Positions 37,493 to 49,756 of a stretch of DNA of 64,000 nucleotides are shown here, piece by piece; within the stretch, counting starts at the first letter, position 1; each line of letters begins with the position of its first letter. The notes under the pieces are model-generated. The model searched no databases, was not told the origin of the DNA, and worked only from the letters and a program-made list of their open reading frames with translations. Source of the stretch: Theristus sp. LFF4_11 (lineage: Eukaryota; Nematoda; Chromadorea; Monhysterida; Xyalidae); contig JASANC010003278.1 in assembly GCA_030248135.1 (NCBI GenBank), positions 1 to 64,000 of the forward strand, in the 5' to 3' direction. The position numbers were made by a program, and so were the translations under genes.

Positions 37493-38097
37493 GCTGTTGC
37501 TAACCTACGTTGAGTGCGGAGCATGTGCACGCGCGCCAGTGGATCATGAGCAATGAGCAATGCGGATGCGGGGCAGGTGCATATCATAATGAAGCGTTTC
37601 GGTGCCGAGCTCGACGATGAAATGGAAATCACAAAAAAATGCCAAACGCCGCGAACGCCAAAAAAACATGTTATATAAAACGAAAAATATATTCCATGCA
37701 CAGCACAACACTTTTCCACACATTTTCACGTTTTTCATGATAGCTGCTAACAACCTTGTGTGGTTCTAAACACATTTGTTGAAACGAAACTTGTACAAAC
37801 AGATCATCATCATACTTACACACATATAGTTCTTTTATTCAACCAACAAAATTCATCTGATCTCAAACTTCGATACACAAGATAAACAACAGTAGACTTT
37901 GGGAACACACCTCATTGTTTTGTTATTGCGATCGGATCGTGAAAGTAATTGTCGACATGCCACTAGTTGGTTTTTAGTTTTGCAACTATCTGTCTGATCT
38001 GAAAGAAAACGTGTTATCATTGGTTGTATTTGTGTATTTTTTTAATACGTAATTGCGGTGGTTTCTTTTCTATATGCTCCCATTTATAAGACTTCTT

Positions 38098-38276
38098 AAG
38101 GCCTATTCATGCGCGCGCGCGCGCTGAAGCGCGTTGACGCGCGCTCACGCGCGCTAACATGCACGTGCGTATGAATGTGCATGGAAGCGCGCGCTGTTCG
38201 CTTCATGAATGTGTAGCGAAGTGGCGCGCTCTGAAGCGCGCTTACGCGCTTCAACGTCCATGAATTGCGCTTTAGA
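38098..38276. repeat. CG-rich foldback, CATTCATG type
   Basis: AAGGCCTATTCATGCGCGCG at the left and CATGAATTGCGCTTT at the right enclose repeated AAGCGCG and GACGCGCGC words that pair across the element. It is far richer in CpG than the surroundings. Probably a diverged member of the CATTCATGAA family. Confidence 0.5.
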
Positions 38277-38509
38277 CTGTCGGTCAGACGTAACGTCATC
38301 GGCGTGCACGCCATGCGCTTGTCACATGCGCAACATAACCCTGGCTTTTCAATTTCGGATCTCGTTCACGTGAAAAACATAAGGTGAAGAGGAATTGCGA
38401 AACTGAAATGCCACTTCCTGTGTTGACGCAAGCCACAAGCGACGTTTTCGGTCTCAACACGTTCGAATCAAAATCTACATTATAGAAGAACTATTTCCAC
38501 TCACGACAA

Positions 38510-39838
38510 CCGCCACCACCGAAGCGTTCAAGCAGTGAACTCGACACGACGGAGGAGCAGACAACGACGACGACAATGACAAACGGAAATCTGAGCGATG
38601 AACCGACCGAGCATCATCACAGACGATCCGTTCCTGTGGTTCGTGGTCATCATCGAAAACACACTCGCCGACTATCCACGTCGTTTCTTGTGTCTGTGGT
38701 GCGCGTTTTCGCTTGATTGGTTTTTGTTTTTGCTGTTCGGATTGGTTATTTCTCTCAGAAATGGATGGTTTCATTGCGCAGTTTTGAGACCGAGCAAGGT
38801 ATCGAAAAATACAGCCTGTCGGAATTTGAACTCATCACATCACACATTAGTGAGCGTCAAGCGCTTGGTTTGAATTAAGATTAGGTATACAGTCGAACTC
38901 TAAATTATAGGCAACCAGCTGATTGGTTGGTGATCACGTGATACTTCTGTGCGTGCAGGCATTGCTGTGGTTCATGCTGACCGTTTGAATACTAGCTTTA
39001 GGAACTTTTCAGAACAACAACTTCAAGCACCGGCCACTGCTAGCCGTTCCTAAAGCAGATCGTTGTTGTTAAAATGACCCGTAAAATATTGTAGTCAGTG
39101 TATTATCTAGATATAATGCTAGGGTTGCCATGGAAGCAGATTTTCCGGTTTTCACAGTACCAGACAGGCAAAACCGTCGTCACTCGATAGTAGACTCGGC
39201 TCATTGCAACCCTTTTGTAGTTATAGTTGACAGTGACACAGAATTACAGCTCGAAAAACGACTGGAAAGCAGAAGACAGCAACACCACCATCGAAACAAG
39301 CACCGGCGGTCGGAGCAACGGCAATCTAATAAGCCAAAGCAGCGCTCGCTCAGTTTCAAAGCGGCGACGATTATTTGCATCGCAGGTTCGGATGGATAGG
39401 GCAATTGGGTTTTGTCGAATAATGCGAATGGAACAACGCTTATCGTTCGAGAGAAAAGCTACCTAAATTTTAACGATTGTGTAGTATGTATTATAGCCCG
39501 AAATGACGGCATATACTGTATCTTTTTGAAAAACGCTCGTCTCCGAACTACATACAGTTTTATCGGAGTTTCCTGCTTTTTAGCGAAATAAAATGGATGG
39601 TTGGATGATCCTTTGTTTTGCAGCCGTAATACTGACGGTGCTGATCGTAACAATTGCCGTGCTTGTCGTCTTTGTCGACGTTTTCAATTTGCGCCTGTTT
39701 GACGATGATGATCTTCCTGGCCGAGCTAAAACGGATTCAAAAACATCATTCAATAATCGTTCACAAGACACCAACATAATGCGGTATACTCGTGAACCCA
39801 TGTTCAAACAGAAAAGTAACAAACAAAGTTGCAGCTGA
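38510..39838 (+). CDS. Tandem membrane protein family, copy 1 (5' part not found)
   Basis: An unrecognised family present here in three copies. Visible exons: about 38510-38705 (SSSELDTTEEQTTTTTMTNG, then EHHHRRSVPVVRGHHRKHTR), about 39221-39385 (DTELQLEKRLESRRQQHHH, ending ATIICIA) and 39624-39838 (AVILTVLIVTIAVLVVFVD, VFNLRLFDDDD, to SNKQSCS and the stop). The last junction is in phase 1 and lies inside the transmembrane segment, exactly as in copies 2 and 3. The plan is a Thr/His/Arg-rich N-terminal region, a single membrane span, then VFNLRLF and a short polar tail, probably type II topology. The acceptor of the middle exon and all exons corresponding to the first three of copies 2 and 3 could not be placed, so this copy may be 5'-truncated. 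Confidence 0.5.
38890..38985. mobile_element. Truncated CAGTCGAACTC-family element
   Basis: After TA, CAGTCGAACTCTAAATTATA, then GCAACCAGCTGATTGGTTGG and GATCACGTGATACTTCTG, ending near GCAGGCATTGCTGTGG. This is the left half only, in an intron of copy 1. Confidence 0.6.
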
Positions 39839-40985
39839 AATCGCTATCGATAGCGGTAGAAATATTTGTTAGTGAACGACATCAGTGAACTTAGTTCTGT
39901 AAAAAAACCGTTTCAGAAAATCACGCGGTCTAAGAACAGCGATAGATCAACTGGACATTCACAGAAGATAAACCGATTCAACAAATTTAAGCGATACTAA
40001 TGGTAATTTGAACATAATAACAGAACGTCGCACCTTTTTAGCGTTTTTGAGTGCCATGTATCCCTGCGAAAACTTGGCCATGACGCTGAACGCAGCAGTT
40101 AATAGTCTATAAAAGGAGGTATATTGTCTGGTTTTTCAATCCTGTCGCACTATGCTATAAAACATGCGCATGTCACGCGCACAGCAACCGTTGCTCTCAG
40201 TTTGGCTGATCCCTTCGCCTGGAGAGGTGAGCAAAATTGAAATTCTGCTGCGGCTGCCTGATGTGCATGGCAAACGGGCGTTTTAAAAGGAAATGACGTG
40301 ATTTCGGTCCGACACGTTTGAATACAAATATACTAAAAGAGCGGCAAAATGTTGCTCACTTCATTGAAAAGTTTTTTCACAGTGATACATTTGCACTGTG
40401 TGATCTGTGACTGTTGCTAATATGATTATTATTGCCTTCACATGTCAGTGATCTTTACATATTCACAATAACTTTCACAACATAACTCACATAATAGTAA
40501 CGTTCCATAACCTCTGCATTCACTCCACCAACCGTACATGAACAGTAACACGTTAATCAATAAAATTTCAAGTCCCCAAATTGGTATCAGCATGACTTGC
40601 AAATGTTCGGCTTCAAACAAAAAGTCACATTTACTTTAGTATTGGACATTAAAAGATTAAAATAAAAATAAATATTGAATAATTACTGATACACCATAGT
40701 AGACAGCAAATGGCCAATCAGCGTCTTGCACATGTTAGTTCCAGATTTGTTCATTGGTCCGCATAAAAGCGGATCGTTTCGAATCAAACGATCACCATCA
40801 CTTTTTTATACAGATTGACTGGTTAGGCCGCGTGAAACAGAACAAGCCAAAACAAAATTGAAATCCATTAAGGAAGTGTCATCATATTGCACCCTCTTTT
40901 TTTCAAACACAAAGTGGTCCTTCTAAATTACAAAGCAACGATAAAACGGGATCACGACAAAATTTTGGTTTTGGAGAGCGAAATA
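39839..40985. other. Interval between copies 1 and 2
   Basis: Holds a segment (about 40141-40345) that resembles 50590-50800 and, more weakly, 38325-38495, all ending in GACACGTTTGAATA-like sequence, and the upstream region of copy 2. No exon was found. Confidence 0.4.
40706..40812 (+). promoter_or_regulatory. Candidate promoter of copy 2, matched by copy 3
   Basis: CCAATCAGCGTCTTGCACAT, then GGTCCGCATAAAAGCGGATC, then CTTTTTTATA align with 49759-49861 upstream of copy 3 in the same order and spacing. CCAATCAGCG starts 272 bases before the copy 2 ATG and 241 before the copy 3 ATG. Conservation between paralogues is the only evidence for function; part of it may just be shared duplication. 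Confidence 0.45.
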
Positions 40986-43900
40986 ATGTCTGTGCCGTCG
41001 TCGAAACGATATGGTGACTCGAGCTCTGAATACCAAAATCTAACGTTGGTGAGTGAAAGTTTGTGTTTTTCTTACAGTTCTGCGACGCGTTCAGTACTCA
41101 CTTTTTTGTGCGCAAAAATCGGTGTTAAACCTGCTTGGCGTGGCAATTCAAAATTGGTGAAGTGACCCAAGTCCCTGAGCTGATTGGTCGCTGTAGCAAA
41201 TTTTGTCGCGTTTTTTTTTTTAATTTGCGAAATGGTTTTGTATATTGTTAACCCCAACACTGTCCATTTGGATGCCTTACATTTCCGATTTGCCTCCCAT
41301 TTTGCAGAAAGCTGAAAAAGTTTGTCCAAAGTTAAAACTGGCGAAATGCAACAATTTCCAGTGCAATTAGCGTTCTCTGAAATCACTCAACCACTTTTGA
41401 TAGGAAATCCATTATTAAGGGTGCTGCCACATCTACGATTGCAATTGGGACAGAAAAGGGGAAACCGGTTGTGAAATCGAAAGATACAAAAACAAAAACA
41501 GCGACGAGCCACGTTTATCAAACGCCGCCAACTCAAAAGCCCGTGCAACCCGAAAGCGACAATAATGAAGCTGACAAATTGTCGAAGAAAAATGGGGTAC
41601 ATTTCTGACTTTGTTTTTTATATTACTAGCCTATTGACCCGAGCGTATGTGGCTTAATCAATGCCAAGCCTTTTTGGTGAAGTGGCAGTGACTTAGAAAG
41701 AAAAAACAGTAACGTTTACTGAATAATAACCCTGAAGAAAATTTACCTTGTGCTGCCGTGAAGTCGCCTACAATACAGTATTTTTTAATGTATTTAAATA
41801 AGTAAAAAATGCGAAGTTTATGATTTTGCTATTTTTACCCGTTCACCCTAACCGAAGGCAAGCCTTTTTGTAAGTGAAGGAAAATTGAATAAAAAAATAT
41901 AAAAACTAACGTTTTTTTCATTTACCCGTTTTAAAAAGCTAATGCTTTTTTTACCCGTTTACCTAAGCCAAGCCTTTTTTTGTAAAGTGAAAATGCGAAG
42001 TTTATGATTTTGCTATTTTTCCCCGTTCACCCTAACCTAAGTCAAGCCTTTTTGTATGTGAAGTAAGATTGAATAAAAAACATAAAAATTAACTTTTTTT
42101 TCAATTACCCGTTTTAAAAAGCTAATGCTTCTTTTACCCGTTTACCTAAGCCAAGCCTTTTTTGCAAAGTTAAAATGCGAAGTTTATGATTTTGCTATTT
42201 TTACCCGTTCACCCCAACCTAAGTCAAGCCTTTTTGTAAGTTAAGTAAGATTGAATAAAAAATATAAAAATTAACGTTTTTTTTCATTAAAAATTACCCG
42301 TTTTAAAAAGTTTACCCGATAACCCTAACATAAGCCAAGCCTTTTTTCTAAAGTGAAAATGAATAGAAGAAACAAAAAAGTGACGTTTATAATTTCGTTT
42401 TGCAGTCATTGCTTCTTTTTACCCGTTTATATATAAAATACCCCAACATGACCCAAACATTTTGCAAAGTGAAAATGAATGGAAAATACCATTTCGACCC
42501 AATTAAAAAACTAACTTTTTTCAAAGACGGTTTTGTTACATGTTTCGCAGTCGCTCGTCAAGTTTTGAGCAGCAACAATTGCCAGTTGCCCATCGTGCGT
42601 TACGTTGAAATTATCGCTCATAACCATGGAGTATCAAGTTGAAAATGAAACATGGAGTATCAATTTCAATGAAATTTACTTGTTTTGAATCCAAAGTGCA
42701 ACTTGCAATGCCGATGTCGATGTGCGTTTTGCAACCCGATTTTTAAAAACAAAAAAGTTCAAACTTTTTCAAAGACGGTTTTGTTACATCTTTCCCAGTC
42801 GATCATCAAGTTTTGATCAGCAACGCTTCCATTTGCCTATGCTGCGCTGAACTGTCTCTGTTGACCAAAGAGTATCATGATGACTCCAGCTATGAAGAGA
42901 GACGTTTTGAGAAAACAATCTCAACTGGCATTAATAAAAAATAGGTTAAGGAAATTGAGATGGAGTTTTCTTAAGTAGCAAAAAAGGGCGCCAATTCAAA
43001 TTGCAAAAAAGTGCCACACACACACGCACGCACAGACACTTTGTAAATTTAATAATATAGACTAGCCAATTGACCCGAGCGTATGTGGCTTAATCAATGC
43101 CAAGCCTTTTTGGTGAAGTGGCATTGACTTAGAAAGAAAAAACAGTAACGTTTACTGAATAATAACCCTGAAGAAAATTTACCTTGTGCTGCAGTGAAGT
43201 CGCCTACAATACAATATTTTTTAATGTTATTCAAATAAATAAAAAATGCGAAGTTTATGATTTTGCTATTTTTACCCGTTTACCCTAACCGAAGGCACCC
43301 CTTTTTGTAAGTGAAGTAAAAATGAAAAAAATATAAAAACTAACGTTTTTTTCATTTACCCGTTTTAAAAAGCTAATGCTTTTTTACCCGTTTACCTAAG
43401 CCAAGCCTTTTTTGTAAAGTGAAAATGCGAAGTTTATGATTTTTCTATTTTTTACCCGTTCACCCTAACCTAAGTCAAGCCTTTTTGTATGTGAAGTAAG
43501 ATTGAATAAAAACATAAAAATTAACGTTTTTTTCAATTACCCGTCTTAAAAAGCTAATGCTTCTTTTACCCGTTTACCTAAGCCAAGCCTTTTTGCAAAG
43601 TGAAAATGCGAAGTTTATGATTTTGCTATTTTTTTTACCCGTTCACCCTAACCTAAGTCAAGCCTTTTTGTAAGTTAAGTAAGATTGAAAAAAAATATAA
43701 AAATTAACGTTTTTTTTCATTAAAAAATACCCGTTTCGAAAAGCTAATGCTTCTTTTACCCGGTTACCCTAACATAAGCCAAGCCTTTTTTCTAAAGTGA
43801 AAAATGAATAGAATAAACAAAAAAGTGACGTTTATAATTTCGTTTTAAAGTCATTGCTTCTTTTACCCGTTTACCCCAACATGACCCAAACATTTTGCAA

Positions 43901-46900
43901 AGTGAAAATGAATGGTAAATACCATTTCGACCCAATTAAAAAACTAACTTTTTTCAGAGACTGTTTTGTCACATCTTTCGCAGTCGCTCGTCAAGTTTTG
44001 AGCAGCAACAATTGCCAGTTGCCCATCGTGCGTTACGTTGAAATTAAATATTGTTGAAGTTGAATACGTTGTTTTGAATCAAAAGTGCAACTTGCAATTG
44101 CAATGCCGATGTCGATGCGCGTTTTGCAACCCGATTTTTAAAAACAAAAAAGTTCAAACTTTTTTCACAGACGGTTTTGTTACATTTTTCCCAGTCGATC
44201 ATCAAGTTTTGATCAGCCACGCTTCCATTTGCCTATGCTGCGCTGAACTGTCTCTGTTGACCAAAGAGTATCATGATGACTTCAGCTATATGATGAGAGA
44301 CGTTTTGAAAAAAAACAATCTCAACTGGCATTAATAAAAATAGGTTAAGGAAATTGAGATGAAGTTTTCTTAAATAGCAAAAATGAGCGCCAATTCAAAT
44401 TTCATGAAAATGACAGGGACAGACAAATTGCATTTTTAGTATAATAGATAGACTAGCAAATTGACCCGTGCCTACGGCACGGTTAGCTGATAAATACAAC
44501 TATTATTTTTGAGTTGGTTTTCCCTTTTGACCTTGCCCACGACGCGGACTCAAAATGCATTGCATTTTGATTTTGAGCTGCTTTAACCGACTGTTGTTGA
44601 TTTACCATAGAAATGATCGTTCACTTTTAAAGCAATCGTCCGTCGATGCTTCTACTTTTTTTGAAAATCACAGCATTTTTTGTTGTTTAAGCCGTGTTTT
44701 TTGTCAAGCAACATGCCTTTGCTGATTTTATTGCTGTCGATTCAATCGTAACCTGATTTACTCACCATAACACTGATTACCGTGTGGTTTGGTTTTCGCT
44801 GTTTCAGCATCAATCAAAGCGACACATAAGAAATAACAGATATCTAACAATCATAACTGCACTGCCATTCAAAATATGAAAAACAATCTTTTTAATCAAC
44901 AACAAACAACTGCCATTCCCTATTAAAGTATCAAAATCAATTCTCGCATTTATTAGCCTTCAATGTCGCTTATTTGTCCTTTCATTCTTTGTTAATCAGT
45001 TGCATTCCACTGTCCTTCCCGTTTAAAGTATCAAAAAAACAATCTCCTTTGATCAGCAACAATTAACAGCCATTCCCGCTCAAAGTTTTAAAAATGTTTA
45101 AGTTTTTGTTTCAGTTTAAAATACAGGTTTAAGAAAAGCAATCTGCTTCAGTCAGCTGTCATTTCTGAATAGGCAACACTGTTCTAAATACCCATTGGAA
45201 AGCGCCCGCTTTTGACTTGGTAATGGTTTTTTACCCGCTTACCCTAACCTAAGCCAGGCCTTTTAGAGTGTAAATGTCAAAAAGGCAACACTTCTGAACA
45301 ATTGTTGCAAAACGCCAACTTTCGTTTTGATAAGTTGCTTCTCTTTCCCGCTTACTCTAACCTAAGCAAAGCCTTTTATGAATAGAAATGACAAAACAGC
45401 AACATTTTACTGAATAACCGTAGCAAAGCTCACCTAAGCCAAGCCTTTTGAAGTTTAAATGACGAAAAATGCAAAACTTTTCTGAATATTCGCTGCAAAA
45501 CGGCCACTTTTGTGTGGTATGTTTACTACTCTTATTTTTAACCCTAACCTTAGCCAAGGATTTTTGATAGAATGGAAATGACAAAACAGCAACATTATAC
45601 TGAATATCCGTAGCAAAGCTTCCGCTTTTGTTTTGAATGTTTACTTTTTTCCCCGCTTACCCTAACCTAAGCCAGTTATTTTTGATCGAGTGCAACAAAA
45701 AGCAACACGTTTCTGAGTACCCATTGTGTAAAACGGTCGCTTTTGTTTTGTTATGTAGTTTTTCTATCTTAAGTGACGCATTTTCAATGATAAAAAAACA
45801 AATGAAGGAAAAAGCAACGACTTTCTACATTTTACTGAATACCCGTAGCAAAGCTCCCGCTTTTGTTTTGAATGTTTACTTCTTTTCCCCGCTTACCCTA
45901 ACCTAAGCCAGTTCTTTTTGATCGAGTACAACAAAAAGCAACACGTTTCTGAGTATCCATTGTGTAAAACGGTCGCTTTTGTTTTGTTATGTAGTTTTTC
46001 TATCTTAAGTGACGCATTTTCTATGATTAAAAAAACAAATGAAGGAAAAAGCAACGACTTTCTACATTTTACTGAATACCCGTAGCAAAGCTCCCGCTTT
46101 TGTTTTGAATGTTTACTTCTTTTCCCCGCTTACCCTAACCTAAGCCAGTTCTTTTTGATCGAGTGCAACAAAAAGCAACACGTTTCTGAGTATCCATTGT
46201 GTAAAACGGTTGCTTTTGTTTTGTTATGTAGCTTTTCTATCCTAAGTGACGCTTTTCTATGATAAAAAAAACAAATGAAGGAAAAAGCAACGATTTTCTA
46301 CATTTTACTGAATACCCGTAGCAAAGCTCCCGCTTTTGTTCCGAATGTTTACTTTTTTTCCCCGCTTACCCTAACCTAAGCCAGTTCTTTTTGATCGAGT
46401 GCAACAAAAAGCAACACGTTTCTGAGTACCCATTGTGTAAAATGGTCGCTTTGAGCGATTAACTTGCAAGCGATTGTTTTAAAAACTCGTTTTTTGTGAA
46501 AAAAACTCCATCTTCTACAATGGAGTAATGGAGTCCTTGCAATTCTTACGATTGTCTCGCTTGTTGGTTGTCGCTCTTGAGCATACCCGTAGCAAAGCTC
46601 CCGCTTTTGTTCCGAATGTTTACTTTTTTTCCCCGCTTACCCTAACCTAAGCCAGTTCTTTTTGATCGAGTGCAACAAAAAGCAACACGTTTCTGAGTAC
46701 CCAAAAAGCAACGATTTTCTACATTTTACTGAGTACCCGTTGCAAAGCTTCCGCTTTTGTTTCGAATGTTTACTTCTTTTCCCCGCTTACCCTAACCTAA
46801 GCCAGTTCTTTTTGATCGAGTGCAACAAAAAAACTCGTTTTTTGTGAAAAACACTCAATCGTCTACAATGGAGTCTTTGCAATTCTTACGATTGTCTCGC

Positions 46901-49108
46901 TTGTTGGTTGTCGCTCTTGAGCAAAAGGCATCATGATGACTAAAGCCATGCGGAATGACGACTTAAACTTTGCATTGTCATTAGAAAATGAAGTATGAGT
47001 ATTCAGCTGATGATGACTTAAATAGCAAAATTGGTTCAAACTTGTAAATTTTAATAGCCAATCAACGTAGCGGAACGGACCTGACCTGACCTGACTTACA
47101 TACACAGTTACTATCTTAGTATTATAGATAGATTTCAAAATCATCACGCATGCAAACTCATGTATGCTCAACAAGGTGCCCTGACTGGCTGCAACGTGAC
47201 TCCGCCCATTTCTTTGAATTTATTGCGTGATCTTTTTTGAGCTTTCATCTGATATCTGACCTTTAAAACCTGCCTGTTCATACTGATGTATGCTGACGTA
47301 CGTCGACGTCTCCATGAATAACCCGAGACCTAGCGTGCCGTGCCGTGCCGTACATCCATACGTCTGTGTCAGCGGTAGTATGCCAAAATGCCACAAGATC
47401 TGACGTGACGTGACGTGACGTGACGTGACGTGACGTGACGTGACGTGACGTGACGTGACGTGACGTGACGTGACGTACCGTGTATGCATACGTCAGTATG
47501 AACGAACCTTTAGCTTTTTATCACTGATGCGTTTCAACTTTGAAGAACTAATGTCAGGAAACTGCAGTGCTTGCATGATGTTGCACAGAAACAAAACAAC
47601 ACATTGACATAACAAATGCTCACTTTTGTTAAACAGAAAAGAAACATGATGATGGAGCGACGAAAGCAATCAAGTGACGAGATGCCGTCGAGCGCCGTTG
47701 GCAGTGTAAAATAGGGGAAGGGGATAGGGTCGATCAGGGGAACTTGTCACGCTACGTTTCACGGAAAATGTCACGCAAACCGACGCAGCGCGCGCGTTAA
47801 AGATTGACGCCACAATTGAACAACTTACAATGTACTGTCGAGCTCTAAATTATAGGGAATCAGCTGATTGGTTGGGATCACGGTATGTATACATTTTGTG
47901 CAAACCAAACTCCGCCCTCACAGCAATGCCTGCACAGAAAGCATGCATACCGTAATACCAACCAATCAGCTGATTCCCTATAATTTCGAGTTCGACTGTA
48001 TGAGACATCACACAAGAAACTACGTGAAACGGTGAAACATTGCGTGCAGCTTTGTCAGCGGTATCAAAATAAAATGGGAAACGACAAAAATTGACCAAAA
48101 ATGCCCAAATTTGAAACCTCTAAAAATAGGGTCGCTTCAACACGCCATCGCAGACAACCGAGACGAATTTCGACAATGAAACTGACACGACGGGAATGAA
48201 TTCGTTGGTGACGGTGGATGGACGGCAGAGGGAACCGATCAAGCATCACAAACCAGACGCCCCTGGGCATCGCCGTCACCCCCGCAAGAAGCCACGCCGT
48301 CTCGCCACGGAGTATCTCGTCTCCATGGTTGGTTTCCGTTTGTTTCTCGCTCGTCTTCTAAACAATTTCACACGCTTTAATTTGCGCTGTCAGAAACTCG
48401 CGAAATGTTTCCTTTTATAGAAGCTTTCTTTTGTGAACGTCAAACTATGCAGAATAAACGGGTATGGACCAGACGTTCAGAACGAGTCAAAACAATAGTC
48501 CGGGCCGGCCCACTTTCATCCCTGTTTATTGTCCAAAGCTAACTGCAACTGAGAACGTTGACCAGTACGGAGACTAGACTGAATTTCAGCTCGAAAGCCG
48601 AATGCAAAGAAAAAAACGAAAACACCACCGGAGGGATGATTCATCAAATCAGCCCAACTCAAGATGCAAACTGGCCACATTGATTTTCCTTTTTGGTGTG
48701 TGAAGCGGAGGGATTTTTTTGGAAATCGTTGTGTTTGAGTTTTCACCATTTTTCTCACGTTCCAATGGACTCGAGCTTTTACCGAAACATGCAGAAACGT
48801 TCAAATGTATTTTTATTTGGCTACTTGGGCGTCTTTTTTAATTTTCAATTCAACACTGTTTTCATTGTGAAAAACTATTTTCTGAAAAAACAAAACAAAA
48901 ATATTTCCCAGCACTCATTGTAACGGCGCTATTGTTGCTGCTTGCTGTGCTCATCTTTTATGCCGACATCTTCAACACGGGACTCTTCCATAATGCCGAA
49001 ACAACAACGACCTGCCCAAACCCACCTTGTCATTTGAAGTCCAGAGACGGTGATGCCTATGCGGTCAAAAATGTCTCCAAAACAAGTACACAGATTGAGA
49101 TCGACTGA
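40986..49108 (+). CDS. Tandem membrane protein family, copy 2
   Basis: Exons: 40986-41044 (MSVPSSKRYGDSSSEYQNL), 41404-41596 (KSKDTKTKTATSHVYQTP, DNNEADKLSKKNG), 47637-47705 (MMMERRKQSSDEMPSSAVGS), 48154-48327 (TTETNFDNETDTTG, HHKPDAPGHRRHPRKKPRRL), 48578-48695 (TEFQLESRMQRKKRKHHRR, ending LATLIFLF) and 48912-49108 (ALIVTALLLLLAVLIFYAD, IFNTGLFHNAE, to the stop): about 269 residues. The last intron, phase 1, interrupts the membrane span. The strongest donor of exon 1 (GTGAGT at 41049) leaves the second exon out of frame; the weaker GTTGGT at 41045 keeps frame. Intron 2 is about 6 kb and packed with repeats. The membrane protein assignment is firm; function is unknown. Confidence 0.6.
41620..44455. 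repeat. Tandem duplication of a 1.4 kb repeat unit
   Basis: Two copies, about 41631-43070 and 43074-44455, both start CTAGCC[TA]ATTGACCCGAG then CGTATGTGGCTTAATCAATG and run collinearly with over 90 percent visible identity. Each contains sub-repeats with TTTACCCGTTTACC and CTAAGCCAAGCC and the same short reading frame (MTQTFCKVKMNGKYHFDP). That frame resembles no protein I know and is in a repeat. The unit lies inside intron 2 of copy 2. Confidence 0.75.
44452..45640. repeat. Diverged repeat field with CCGTGCC hairpin
   Basis: It begins GACTAGCAAATTGACCCGTG with the hairpin CCGTGCC-TA-CGGCACGG, followed by single-copy-looking AT-rich sequence and then diverged copies of the CCCTAACCTAAGCCA-containing repeat at about 45235, 45355 and 45540. 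No gene is seen. Confidence 0.5.
45640..46860. repeat. Tandem array of ~237-bp monomers
   Basis: CCCCGCTTACCCTAACCTAA recurs at about 45652, 45889, 46128, 46361, 46632 and 46786. Each unit also carries TTTTTGATCGAGT, AACAAAAAGCAACACG and TTTCTGAGTACCCATTG. The last two units are shortened. The array lies within intron 2 of copy 2. Confidence 0.8.
47262..47513. mobile_element. Foldback element carrying a (TGACG)n microsatellite
   Basis: GTTCATACTGATGTATGC at the left pairs with the inverse GCATACGTCAGTATGAAC at the right. Near the right arm is an uninterrupted pentamer array, (TGACG) about 15 times, at 47400-47476. It lies in intron 2 of copy 2. Confidence 0.6.
47835..47998. mobile_element. 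Complete CAGTCGAACTC-family MITE
   Basis: 164 bases flanked by TA. The left end CTGTCGAGCTCTAAATTATA and right end CTATAATTTCGAGTTCGACT are inverted, with AATCAGCTGATTGGTTGG and its inverse, GCATGCATACCG and ATGCCTGCACAGAA inside. It is nearly a perfect palindrome and the best-preserved short member in the window. Confidence 0.8.
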
Positions 49109-49756
49109 TTTTGACGTGTTCACATTCCAGGTCACCCGGGAGATAATTAAAACGATTCAACAATTTCTACTAGCTAGTGACCACACATTACAGAATACTT
49201 GTACGAAATTGTAATTTTGAGATTATTGCTAACGTTTTGCATTTTTCTAACATTATTAACTCTTGGTCTGAAGACAGTGTTCTCTGTTATTGTAATGCAG
49301 TGATGTTGCCCACACACACACACACACGCGAGTCACACTCACGGTCACCCGTTGCTTTTTTTGTGTGCGCATGCGTGTGTTCTGTTAATTTCTGGTTATT
49401 ATGCAACATTACTGAGCCACAAAGCAGAGTGCATGGTATTCAGACGTGAACTTTGCTTGTTTGTAACAATAACTTTTGTAGCATTCAGTTTATTCGCGTT
49501 TATAATCCACTTGAATAAAAGCGTAATTCCCATTTTGCTCCGCTGCAAGCAAATGTTCCATTCAGCCAATCATAAAAACCAATGCTGAAGGGTGAAGGCT
49601 CACTCGCGCGCGCTGAAACGAGGGGCGTCACCTGTCAGCACGTGAACGTGTTTGTTTGAATGTTAAGCGATAGCGATGTTTTTGCTTGATGAAGTGTCCC
49701 ATTCACGAAGTGACTGACGCCAGCGCTTCAATTTCCATGAATGAGCCAGGCCTTGA

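Larger units (their letters stand above)
35915..38480. other. Intergenic with weak exon candidates
   Basis: Upstream of the annexin. Two short stretches look protein-like but could not be joined to a gene: about 37660-37520 on minus (FHFIVELGTETLHYDMHLP in one frame, PASALLIAHDPLARVHMLR in another) and about 37150-37050 on minus (TSTTYELMGYQQQEPLDG). Both are low confidence. The interval also holds the second SINE-like copy, a small telomere-like relic and a CG-rich foldback. Confidence 0.35.

Noticed and set aside
41620..44455. LTR retrotransposon suggested by two 1.4 kb direct repeats
   Set aside because: The repeats are adjacent with no internal domain, no primer-binding site and no polymerase frame; tandem duplication fits better.
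45640..46860. CRISPR-like array
   Set aside because: Monomers of about 237 bases are near identical along their whole length with no unique spacers, and the context is eukaryotic.
47220..47489. Frame with repeated RHVTS
   Set aside because: Translation of the TGACG microsatellite.
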